Positions 35,781 to 47,300 of a stretch of 64,000 bases of DNA are shown here, piece by piece. The DNA comes from Beroe forskalii (lineage: Eukaryota > Ctenophora > Nuda > Beroida > Beroidae). The stretch is from the NCBI GenBank assembly GCA_011033025.1, contig WFMF01000452.1:62001-126000 (forward strand). Reading direction: 5' to 3'. The translations under genes were made by a program, and so were the position numbers. The notes below the pieces were generated by a model that saw only the letters and a program-made list of their open reading frames with translations, made no database searches and was not told where the DNA came from. Position 1 is the first letter of the stretch. The number at the start of each line of letters is the position of its first letter.

Positions 35781-36775
35781 GCATGGTGCCCACCTACACC
35801 GCTTCACAGTGGTCGGCCCTGCTCTCCAACCTGCTCCTGCTCAGAGAGGAGCTCCATTCTCAGGAGTACCAGATCGAGAAAACAACGAACTGGAGACTTA
35901 CTAACATGGTGTGACAACATGGTGTCACAACATGGTGTCACATGGACAGCATGGTGCCCACATACACCGCCTCCCAGTGGTCCGCCCTGCTCTCCAACCT
36001 GCTCCTGCTCAGGGAGGAGCTCCATTCTCAGGAGTACCAGATCGAGAAAACAACGAACTGGAGACTCACCAACATGGTATGACAACATGGTGTCACAACA
36101 TGGTGTCACATGGACAGCATGGTGCCCACCTACACCGCCTCCCAGTGGTCCGCCCTGCTCTCCAACCTGCTCCTGCTCAGAGAAGAGCTCCATTCTCAGG
36201 AGTACCAGATCGAGAAAACAACGAACTGGAGACTTACCAACATGGTGTGATATGTGGTGTCACATGGTGTGACACCCGGTGTCACCTGGTGTCACATGGA
36301 CAGCATGGTGCCCATTTACACCGCCTCTCAGTGGTCTGCCCTGCTCTCCAACCTGCTCCTGCTCAGGGAGGAACTCCATTCTCAGGAGTACCAGATCGAG
36401 AAAACAACGAACTGGAGACTCACCAACATGGTGTGAACTGACAACATGGTGTGACAGTGACACTCGGGCTCAAAATGGGTTGATCGGCGGTGAGATGGCG
36501 TAACAAGGTGGTAACATGGTGTGAGGTGACATGGAGTGAGGGTGAGGGTGAGACATGGTGCCAACTGCCAAATGGTGTCAGCTGGTGTGACACCCAGTGT
36601 CACAGGGTGTCACACCCGGTGTCACCTGGTGTCACATGGACAGCATGGTGCCCACCTACACCGCCCCCCAGTGGTCTGCCCTGCTCTCCAACCTGCTCCT
36701 GCTCAGGGAGGAACTCCACTCTCAGGAGTACCAGATCGAGAAAACAACGAACTGGAGACTTACCAACATGGTGTG
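35781..36775 (+). repeat. five tandem copies of the carboxypeptidase last exon (paralogue 2)
   Basis: The coding stretch from GACAGCATGGTGCCCAC to ACCAACATGGT(G/A)TGA is present at about 35781-35914, 35946-36082, 36115-36250, 36299-36436 and 36639-36775. The repeats lack the exon's acceptor and first about 36 bases. Spacers are ACATGGTGTCACA simple repeats. All copies keep the frame and the stop, and differ by a few substitutions. Paralogue 1 has one copy. Confidence 0.95.
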
Positions 36776-37324
36776 ATATGTGGTGTCACATGGTGTGACA
36801 ACATGGTGTCACAACATGGTGTCACAGTGAGACATGGTGTCACAATATGGTTTCACATGGTGTAAGGGTGAGACATGGTGTCAAATGGTGTGCTATGGTG
36901 CCACAAAAAGTCACATGGTTTGACTTTGACGGTGTCACAACCATGTTACACCGCCAAACCCTCGCCCTTCGAGTATCCAAAGGTGGCCACGATAGGAGCA
37001 TGTATTATAATATTCATTTATTTTAAAGCACCTTCGGGTTCTGTTGCAAGTTCCGTCTATAGCCATTATAGGAGCTATAACCACGGTCGTAATGGGCAAT
37101 TGTGCTTTGAATTTAGGAAATAGTACAGATGACATGGATAAATTTTTTTGCGATTTAGTTTAATATTTATTTTGAATTTTAATGATTTTCATGTCTTTGC
37201 TTCGATAAATTATTGTAATGTTTTTTGAATAGTTTAATGTTTCTTGTTACACGTATTGATGACGTTGAGGACGAAGTGGGCGAGACTTGGTTATTTTTAA
37301 CCACGCCCTGATTTTCCATTACGC

Positions 37325-37470
37325 AGGTGTCGCGACTTCGAGAAATGAGATTCATTCTGAAATTACCGAGTCTCGCCGTGCCATGTTCGTTCGTAGATAT
37401 CGCGCACGTACAAATATCGGTTTTGTGGGAATCTCAGACACAGATCTCAGAGGTGTCGACATCTCTGTTA
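37325..37470. repeat. dispersed CGTACG-hairpin repeat (copy 3 of 5, core deleted)
   Basis: Duplicate of the copy at 27372-27545 carried along with the segmental duplication. The central inverted core is shortened to TTCGTTCGTAGATATCGCGCACGTAC. Confidence 0.75.
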
Positions 37471-37754
37471 CCTTTTGATCTTTTGTTCAACAGCCTTTAT
37501 TATATGATGTTTTAACTTATTACTTTAATTGCGTGGTCCTGCCTCCTCTAAAACTGGCGGCCTATTATTTTAACGTCGATTCTCGATATTAAAGGTGGGA
37601 AATATGCAGATTGCAGCATGATTATTCTGCAAGATTCATTACTTCTCGGGATGATGAAATTTATAGTTTCTCGTTAAATTATAAACTTCGATTTGAAGTT
37701 CGAAGGAAGTTAATTAGAAAATTTCCCAATTCCGGGATTTGAATATAACTATTT

Positions 37755-38199
37755 TCCCTCGTGTGATATTTCTCTTGAATATATACTGATGCAAATCCTT
37801 GGAAAGTTGCATAATTGAGTCTTGGAAACTCAAACTACCTAACCTGTTTGAGAAAGAATTCCTGCTTCAGCAATCATACAATAAAATATGTCTGCACTGA
37901 AGCTCGGGTATTTTTAAAATGTGATTGGCCTCATGGTTGCGATAACGTGATAGAAAAAACAGCACTGAAGTGATTAGGAACTTGAAAATCATCGGTCATC
38001 AATAATCGATATATGGAACTTGATGAACTTGAATTGTTGTTCCTAATTATTCCAATCCATTAAAGTTTCATTTATAAAGTTTTCAGTGCTATATACCAAT
38101 ATTTGTTTGCGTTTTAAATTAATCGCTCTCTTATCAGATGCTTGATAATTGTATAGTAGCTTGATCTCTTGATTGTGGCTGTGTGTATCACACTTTACC
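37755..38199. other. flank between duplication and LINE remnant
   Basis: No gene seen. The last 100-200 bases may be the 5' UTR of the LINE-derived element that follows. Confidence 0.4.
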
Positions 38200-39392
38200 A
38201 TGGCTAAGGGTGACGGTCCAAAGGCTCCTGATAGGGCAATTGAGGACCTCCTCTGTAAAGTAAACGTTTGGCTTGGAAAGTCGATAAAGGATTTGAACTG
38301 CCCAGTCTCACGCTACGATCATGTGACGAAACAATAGTGCAGAGCTTTGGGGAGAGAGGACCTAGTCGAGTTGTTTAATGAAGCATTTCATTTAGTGTGG
38401 TACCAGAATGTGCGTCTGCAGCAGACGATGACAGAGCTCAATGCAACGAGATCAGAGCTGGTGAAAGCGCAGAAACTGGTCATAGTTCAGCGGCATGAGG
38501 TGATTGTTAGTAAGGACAAATTGTTGGCATCAGTTCAGAATGCGGTAACAGCGTCAGTTCAGAGTGCGGTAACAGCATCCGTATCAGTGCAGAGACAGTG
38601 CAAGCAGAAATCATGTCATACAGCGATGCAGTTAAGTTTTCCACTGAATCCAATCAAATCAGTTCAGAAACACTTAAAACTGCCGTGAAGTCAGTAGTAC
38701 AGTAAGAAGCTTCTAGAAGATCGGGGCAAAATCCTGATGATGTTTGGAGTTCCGGAGGAGGGGAAGAAGAACTTGTCTGAGAAGGTCCAGGAAGTACTCA
38801 GTGAGCTCGAAATGAAGCCGGTAACTGAAGTTTGCCGTGTGGGGAAGACTGGGAGCAGAGAGAGACCAAGACCAGTGAAATGGACTTAATCATGTGTCAG
38901 CACCGCGAGACATGTTCTTGTTCAGGCGAAAAAGTTGCGGAATTCACAGAAGTTCAGCGCAGTGTTCATCAGACCAGACAGGACATTGGAGGAGCGAGCT
39001 GCACACAGGCTTCTCATCGAGGAGTTGAAGAAGAAAAGAGTAGGGGATCCGGGTAATAAACACTTTATCAGATTTGGGACTATAATAACGGAGGTGAAAA
39101 TTGATTGAGGGTGACTTTCTCATAGTGCGTATTCAATTCTGGTGTGTTAATAGTTTCTTTGGTGGAAATATTTATTTTCTGTCATTTTTAGGATTTCGTT
39201 GAAGTGATGTGCAAATTTGATAGAAATCCACACAAAACTGATATAGTTTTCGCGAAATTTATCATTTTTTGACTTTATTAGCTTGGTGAAATTTCTGTTT
39301 TTCCTTTGTGGAGAATGATTATATTATTTTATACAATATTCTTAGAAGCCCTTTGTGGTGCCCCTCTGGGGGTTTTCAATCAATCAATCATA
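38100..39392 (+). mobile_element. ORF1-only LINE derivative with CAAT-repeat tail
   Basis: About 270 bases after the ORF1 remnant the sequence ends in GGTTTTCAATCAATCAATCA (about 39373-39392), a short tandem tail typical of non-LTR elements. There is no endonuclease or reverse transcriptase between ORF1 and tail. The copy is therefore an ORF2-less derivative or an internal deletion. The 5' limit is a guess. Confidence 0.6.
38200..39108 (+). pseudogene. decayed LINE ORF1 (RNA-binding chaperone type)
   Basis: An ATG in a good context (TTACCATGG) opens a frame beginning MAKGDGPKAPDRAIEDLL that stops at 38335-38337. The reading then continues in the same frame through a coiled-coil-like segment (NVRLQQTMTELNATRSELV) and shifts twice or more: MMFGVPEEGKKNLSEKVQEV, then QAKKLRNSQKFSAVFIRPDR, then EERAAHRLLIEELKKKRVGD and HFIRFGTIITEV, ending at 39108. 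The order coiled coil, xxxGVPE, AKxLRN, PDRTxEERAAHRxLxxELKKR is that of ORF1 proteins of non-LTR retrotransposons. At least one stop and three frame breaks make it a pseudogene. The exact LINE clade is not decidable here. Confidence 0.8.
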
Positions 39393-41397
39393 TCTGGCAT
39401 CTAGTCTACCTTAACAACCCGGAGAATCGCAGAAACTAACTGTTTACCTGGCAGTTCAACTGCTCTATTCAAATAAAAATGCAGATTTCATTATTTCATT
39501 TCGTCTGGGCCTCAGTTTTTCAAATTTATCTTAGATTAAAAAGCAATTTCGTCACCGCGCCACACCGTCCAAATGTTGTGCCTTATTAGGATGGGTAACA
39601 CCTATCTGTACTTCAACTTGTAATCTGATTCTATATTTGAGGTTGTGAAACTAAAAATAACATTATCTCAAAATATACTAAATATTTTGATGATGCAAGA
39701 ATTTGCAAAGAAAGAAGCCATAAAAGTTTAATTTCCCTGACACGACCTATAATTTTCACTTAGAGGTAAAATTATCGGGAACCAGTTGTGAAAAATTACG
39801 TATTCAATTACTCGATGCTAAAATTATCAAATGAAAATATCGAATGCAGCAAAAATACAACATCTGATGATTCTTTAAAATATCAGTTGAGAGGGTTTGA
39901 AAACGGGCAGGTTACGTGACATCTACAAAGCAGTCTTACCTTTGGTTTAGCGATTTGAATGGACGTATCTCCGAGATAATTTAAGTTCTTACTTCTGAAT
40001 ACTGACAGTGACACTCACATACTTTTCCGACGTATTCTTCTCCATCATGAAATCATTATTTGCCATGCTATGGGGGAATTACTGACATGTTAAATCAAAC
40101 TTAAATCAAATATAAATGAATCAGTTTAAATAAAATTTAAATGAATTTTTAGAATTCGAAGACGAATTCGGTGCGAATAATTGATTATTTGATTTAATTT
40201 TAATTTTGACCCACGGATAAATATCAGAGCGGTTTGAGTTTCAGTGAGGGCACAGTAAATTAATTGTTTATTGTTTAATTCAAATCGATTAATTCAAATT
40301 GATTGGTTAATTCAAATTGATTAATTAATTATTGTTAAATTGTATTAAAATTTTAGATTGAATAATGAATATTGAGATGTCTTGTCAAATTGTATCCTTT
40401 TCTTGCGTTGATTGTTGAATTAACTATTTGATAGAAAGAAAACGGGGTGTTATCATTTGTTGAACTCAATTATCAACATAACAAATATTATATATCTGTA
40501 TTTCAGCAATTATTCGATTGTTTAAATTGAGAGACTATTATAATCCTAATGAAGTTAAATAAGGGAAACCAGGTAAATAGCATTGTGCTCAACAAAACAT
40601 AAACTTATCACGGCAAGTAAATATCTGTTGGCTAAACCTATGTTAAACATACTATTCGTCATTCATCCACAAGATGACGAAATAACTGATAAATCATTGA
40701 ACTGAAAGATATTTCAAAAGACCCATAGAACTGTTGACCGACATTTCAACTCAGGACACTTCATCTCTCAGTCCTGACCCTAAGCTTGTAAGCTAAGACT
40801 CCAGCTAGTCGGTACCCAGACCCCAACCTTTGCTCAGCTGTCGACGATAATCACATGACTTTCGAAACGCTCCTGATTTTAAACTTTATCGTATCATTAA
40901 ACGTTTTAACTAGCTCCCTGAACTTTGCTCAGAGTTACAATATTACGAGATCAAGTATCGTGAGATGAAATGTCCGTTACCCGAACTGAAACCCAGAAAA
41001 TTATCACCAGACGCAACAAAACTCATTCTAGATCAGCCCAATTGTTATCGAAGCCCCAATCATTAGATATATTGATTAAATACCATAATGTGTATTAACA
41101 AAAATAGTTCGAATCCTATTCCCTCATCTTTAAAGGTCTCTTATCGAGATTTAGGAGGTATTTCAGGTTCCTTTCTCGTATATTTCCTGTGTGCACACAT
41201 GCATCGATGAAGGGATTGATAAAGACGCACATTTCACAGTGCGCGCAATTAAAGTTTCATGGAAATTTTACGGGTTTATCGATCGACGCATGAGCACACC
41301 AATGGGTTACAAACCTAGTATATCCCTAATCTTTTGTCTGTTCTCAAATTTTAGTAGTATTTCATGTCCATTTCTCGTATAATATTTACAAGCTTCC
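39393..41397. other. gene-free stretch
   Basis: Only AT-rich sequence. A TTAATTCAAATTGATT repeat is at about 40260-40330. I recognise no coding or RNA gene. The final part (41.0-41.4 kb) is likely the 3' UTR or flank of the minus-strand methyltransferase gene. Confidence 0.4.
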
Positions 41398-44300
41398 TCA
41401 CCCGTGTAAATACCTAACACACTTCTTGGTCCCACACCTGCATTCCACAGAGAGCCGGTGATCTGCTCTACTTTCCTCCTCTTCCAGGATACGGTCTATC
41501 CGGTAGTTGAACGTCAGTTCTTCTCCTGCCTAAATAAGAGGTATAATTAGAGGTATAATTAGGAGCATACAAAGTCGGGTAGTTGAACGTCAGTTCTTCT
41601 CCTGCCTGAGAGAGGAGTGATTAAAAAGTCAGGTAGTTGAAAGTGCCTGAAAATCGATACTACTACCGTCTCGCCTGACTGTACATGTCTAGTTAACCGT
41701 GTTCACCACTTCTACTACCAAAAGGGGGACGGATCTTCGAGAGATCCAGACAGAAACCCCGACAGGGACCTCTCGCTACAACTCTACAAGTGGTCCCAGT
41801 TGCCAGGGCTACTGTGGATGATTCCCGTACCTCCCCAGATGAAAATTGATAATATTTCCACTTAAGATTTGACCCTAAGATTTCCACTTAAGATTTGACC
41901 ACTTAATATTTGACCTTTCAAACGCAACTTCCATTTGTATAAAACTCCTTAGATCATAGTGGTGTTATTATGCAATACTAATGATTGAGTATTATGCGAA
42001 ATCTTACCACTTTATTAGTCCATAAATTGCAGCAAACAAAGGGCTAATCAAAAACAAAGGACATCGTCAAACTGCTATTATAATAGGAGGGCAGAGTAAT
42101 ACTAAAAACAATGATTTTATAAAAACAATGGTTTTATAAAAACAATGGTTTTATAAAAACAATGGATTGAAGTAAGTGCCTTGACTTGACAAAATGGTTT
42201 GGAGTATCATTTATTCATCTATTAACTATTGGATTTGCTATTGCGACATATGTGATAATACAGCCAAGATTTAGATTATTGCGTTACTACTGAACACGTC
42301 ACTATGTAGTACTATCATACCAAAATCTGTTTGAATAGAAACAGAAATAGATGAAACAGAAAGATAATGCCGAGTCCATCTCCGAGAAAAGAATTAAGGT
42401 GTATTATTTCAGGTCAGAACGGAACAGGCAGACAATGTCCTGCTCTGTGGCCATTAGGGTCTATTTCTTAATGTTTTATATCATACCCGAATGTTCTTGG
42501 CAGCGAAGAGGCAGATGTGGGGTAGTCTCAGGTCGAGGTTGGATATCCAACACGAGTACACAACTAGGTTGGGGTCGCACTGAAAGAGTAAACTCTTATC
42601 AATAGGAAATATTGTGGATCAAGGAGCTGAAATGTGGTATTCCCTCTTTCAAAGTGGTCATTAACTTGCAGTTTCATGGACAATCGTAAGGAGAAATTTA
42701 GCTCGCTGTCGCTTGAGCACTAAGAGCGAAACTTTGAACACTTTGATAAAATGTTATAAAGCTACACTGCAAAGAAGCATTAAAGTAAATCTACCAATAA
42801 CTCACGCTGTGGTTTATGAAATGTGAGGTATTCCCGTAAAAAGCAGCATCTATAGTGAATACCGCATCGTCATTAGATTGGTAGTCCAGATCGAACAGAT
42901 ACGTCAAGCCCTGCGCATCATACTCCCTGGAATTGTGACTATTTTTTCACTGTTTTAGTCATTTGTCGTTTTAGTCATTTTTCACTGTTTTAGTCACTTG
43001 TCAGTACTCACTATGTCAGTCATTTCAACTTACATAAATACATATTGCATGTTACTGTTTCTTCGAGAAAACCCATTAGGATGAACTGCATTAATATTTC
43101 TGTTTTCTAAATCTTTAGCGCTTACATGTTTCTATGTTTAATGTGTCAATGTCCAATGTAGAGTCTAAGAACACTTTGTGCCCCTTATTCAGACTTACAT
43201 GCCACGTTTTTCTGCCTCGTCGAAAGTAATAACCTCCCCAACGTACTCCACAACAAACGTTCCCTTCGGTATGTCTTGCAGGGTCTGGTGGGAAAGACAG
43301 AGTATGATAACTAAAGTCTCAATAGCTTTTTAGCGTGATTACATTGAAAGACTGAATTGGAATAAGATTGGATGGAATGAAAACCATCGTATGGGCTTGC
43401 TCCTCTTAAGGTAGAAACAAACAAATTAAACCCAATCACTTTAAAGTTTTAAAATTTACACACAAGTTAGATTAAAACAAACCTTCAGCCCCCATCCCTT
43501 ATCAGCCGTCTTGTAGATGGCAGTCTTGACTTGGCTGCCTCTTTGCACTATCCGATTTCCACAATCAGGCCCACATGAACACCGGGCATTGCATTCGTAG
43601 ATAGGAAGCCCGGGTTTCAGGACCAAACGACCTTTCTGGAGAGAAGAGAGGTATTAATTTAGAGGCAATATCTTCAAAATGTACCAAAAAACATGAAAAT
43701 ATGCCCCAAAATAAAATTTCATTGACTTGGACGGGCGCGGCTAGGACAAAAAACAATTATACGCGCGCATAACGCGCGCGACTTTTTCTGGACTCCAGTA
43801 AAATGTCATTCGGTTTCGCGCCTTCCATACAAGTTAAGGTGTTTAACACAATATGGCGGCAGAGATGACTGCCATTTTAGCACAAATGACTAACACACAA
43901 ATGAGGTCAAATGACTAACACTCCTAATGAGCACTTTAATTAAGAATCAAACTAACGTTGTTATATGGCGAGGCTGCGCCCCCTAAATGAGGACAGCACT
44001 CCACATCTGGGGATAGGCAACAATCCCGAACTCCAACCTCTCCAGAGCAGATACAACCTGACAAAAATAGGTTTATTCATGGCAGAAATAAGGTTTGGTA
44101 AGTGGCAAGCATTGCGTTAAAAAGTTACTAGTTAGGACTATGATCAAATAGGAGCTTAAGTCGAAATGACTTCATTAGGAAATGGCATCAATCGACCTAT
44201 AAGGGAATCGTCGCTGATGTGAACACCTTTCCCTGCAAATCTGTCTCGGACAAATGTGAAGTTGAGGGGCGGCAAGTTGAAATCAACCTTGTTTTCTACC

Positions 44301-47300
44301 TGAAAAATTAAATCAACGCTATTTTCAACCTGAAAAGTCACGGAAATTGGAAATTGATCCAAGTTTACCCAGTATTAAGTTGAAAGCTAATGTATTCAAA
44401 TGTACTCAAATGTACTCAAATTCTCAAATGAAGTATGACCTCAAATGTAATATGTACTCAAATGCACTACTTAAATGTAGCAGGTACTCAAATGTAATCT
44501 GAATACAACCAACCGTGACGGAGGGGAAGGAAGGACCCAATTCTTCTTTCACTTTGTGCGAATATTGCCTCAATAGTTTCCTGTACTGCCATTTGAAGGA
44601 TTTTGAGGAAAGCTCTGCGTTCAGTTGCCAAGCATGTGCCTAAAGGTGAAGGTTTTCCATTGCAATATAGGAAATTCTTTGAAGCAACAACAATTCAAAC
44701 ATTTTACTGATACTTAAAACCTTTTGATAGGTTGCATGTACAATATACATTGTACTGCACGTCACTCATGATTTAATTCACTTAATTGCTTAATTAATAT
44801 GCAAGTTGATTATATCAATACATTGCAAATATCAACGTTTATTTTCGCACACTTTATTAAAGAATCTAATCAAAGTACCATGGCTTACCTGGGAGCTGAT
44901 GGTGGAGATTTTCAGTGTCAATCTTTTCATCTTCAACTTGGTTGCCTTAAGTTCGTCACGAATGTCACTGATAATAGATTAGATAATTAAACAACCAAGA
45001 TAACGAGCACAAAACTTCTCAATACCAAGATACTTCCTGAAACCAGCTACAAATTCCTCAAGTCGTAAGTCAAGTCATATGTCAAGTCGTAGGTCAAGTC
45101 GTAACTCAAGTAGTAAGTCAAGTCGTAACCCAAGTCATAAGTCAAGTCGCAAGTCAAGTCGTAAGTCAAGTCGTAAATCGTAGGTCAATTCGTAAGTCAA
45201 GTCGTAAGTCAAGTCGTAAGTCAAGTGGTAAGTCAAGTCGTAAGTCAAGTCGTAAGTCAAATCGTTAGTCGAGTCGTAAGTCAAGTCAGAAGTCAATTCG
45301 TAAGTCAATTCGTAAGTCAAGTCGTTAGTCAAGTCGTAAGTCAAGTCAAGTCGTAAGTCAATTCGTAAGTCAAGCCGTAAGTCAATTCAAATCAAGTCGT
45401 AAGTCAAGTCAAGTCGTAAATTTAGTCGTGAGTCAAGTCGTAAGTCAATTCAAATCAAGTCGTATGTCAAGTCGTACGCAAGTCGTAATTTAAGTCGTAA
45501 GTCAAGACGTAAGTCAATTTGTAAGTCAAGTCGTACGTCAAGTCGTAAGTCAAGTCGTTAGCCAATTCGTAAGTCAAGTCGTAAGTCAATTCGTACGTCA
45601 AGTCGTAAGTCAAGTCGTTAGTCAATTCGTAAGTCAAGTCGTAAGTCAAGTCGTAAGTCAATTCGTAAGTTAAGTCGTTAGTCAAGTCGTAAGTCAATTC
45701 GTAAGTCAAATCGTAAGTGTCGTCGTAGGTCAATTCGTAAGTCAAGTCGTAAGTCAAGACGTAAGCCAATTCGTGAGTCAAGTCGTAAGTCAAGTTGTAA
45801 GTCAAACCGTAAGCCAAGTCAAGCCGTACGTCAAGTTGTAAGTCCAGTCAAATCAAGTCACGTCTTGAGTCAAGTTGTAATTCCAGTAAAATCAAGTCAA
45901 ATCACGTCAATTAAATTAAAGTCAAGTCGGAGTACCTGTTCCTCTCGACTGTGTTAAGGAGACTCTCCACGTAACTAAGCAGGAAGTGAGGAGAGCAGTT
46001 GAAGTTATCCTCTGGTTCCCACGAAGTGTACTTGTCACTGTAACCCGACCACTTCACTAAAAACCTGAACGTCTTCACTCCCTGAGGGGGTACAGCGATT
46101 ATTATAATCGCTGGGAACCGGACTCGGGTCGGTGGACACAAGGTTGGTGGACATGAGGTTGGTGGACACTAGCTTGGTGGACTCGAGCTTGGTGGTTGCG
46201 AGGTCCGCGATGGTAAACCAGGGTGGACGTGAGGTAGGCAAATCCCACAGGGTGGTCGCGTGGTCAAAAACACCTTATAAGCTTATAAAATTTTAGTGAC
46301 TATAAGTAAGTTGCAAGTTATTGAGTAAAATTCCACTAGAGTGGAGTAACTGACTTCAGACCGAACTGTGACACATAGCCTTACATGCCCCTCACATCAC
46401 CCTATTGTATACCCCTACACTCCCACTGTACGGTTTTCATTCTGAATGCCACCATCGTGTTCGACTGTTAACAGTTTTAAACCTAAAAATGTAAAAATCC
46501 CTATGGCTCGAATTGAAGTAAAACTCAAAAACACCTCCCTGAACCAGAACAGTTTTGTGTGTTAAGATCTTCTCTATTTCGAAGTAGATTCCTCGGGAGT
46601 TGTGTTTCTGGCTGGCTCTGCTCATTATCACGTAGTTCTTTTGTCTGCTTGTCGAGATGCTGTGTCTTAGGTTGTAAAACTCTGAAAATATTGAAGGCTT
46701 GAACTTTATTGATGTGTAAAATAATTGATTAAGTAGAATGAACGGCATATTGAAGTCTTTTAACTTTTTAACCAAGACAATAAAGTTCATATAAAGCTGT
46801 ATAACTTATTGGGAGACAGTTATCTCAGATGTTCTGCAGAAATCACCAAGAGTTGTCATTATGCTATCACGATATAATAGGAACTAACAACATGAAGCCC
46901 ATCCTAAACTATAGTTATGAAATCTTAACAATTATCCCTTAACAATTATCTTAACAATTAATATTAACAATTATCCCTTTAAAGAATTACCCTTATCCAA
47001 TTCCCACCATAACTTATGACTAAATGCTTCTTTTTAAAATCTTTTTTCAAACCCAAAGTTTATAAAGTATGATCTGGGGTTGTGTATGATGTTAGTTCCA
47101 TAAAAACCTGACCTTTATCTTTTGGAGGATCTGCAAATGCAGATGGAGGTTGCAAACAGGGTATCACAAGTTTCTTTGCAATAAGAACTGGAGGAACTTT
47201 CCTGGGTGCAATTAAATGATCAGCATTCCAAAAATATCTTTTATATAAATAAAAATCTCAACATCATAGTTTGAATTTGGTTTAAAAATTAAATTTAAAA

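Larger units (their letters stand above)
28290..35914 (+). pseudogene. M14 carboxypeptidase A-like paralogue 2, probably non-functional
   Basis: Exons recognised by identity to paralogue 1: 28290-28371, 28676-28782, 30954-31028, 31245-31362, 31479-31601, 31932-32025, 32826-32914, 34788-34916, 35245-35329, 35490-35557, 35744-35914. Exon lengths match paralogue 1 and all zinc and substrate motifs are present. The propeptide exon again ends at a GC donor. Two defects: no counterpart of the tentative first exon was found upstream, and the donor after 35329 reads AT (ATAAATGCC) where paralogue 1 has GT (GTGAGTACT). Read-through would give IYKC, then leave the family and stop before the catalytic Glu exon. 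It may be a recent pseudogene, or may use a cryptic donor. The last exon is followed by four partial copies of itself. Confidence 0.85.
28205..37754 (+). repeat. tandem segmental duplication, copy 2
   Basis: Second copy of the carboxypeptidase segment. Relative to copy 1 it carries about 1.7 kb of extra DNA between 28925 and 30650, a 412-bp insertion with 8-bp flanking repeats (33725-34136), an insertion inside a minisatellite (about 33105-33340), a triplicated exon start and a five-fold last exon. Exon sequence is nearly the same in both copies, while several introns have diverged by indels. Confidence 0.95.

Noticed and set aside
35694-36865. Long arginine/proline-rich frames across the last-exon array
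   Set aside because: Out-of-frame shadows of the tandem carboxypeptidase exon copies.
45135-45817. Minus-strand Asp-Leu-Thr-Tyr repeat proteins
   Set aside because: 12-bp satellite in an intron; composition follows the repeat exactly.
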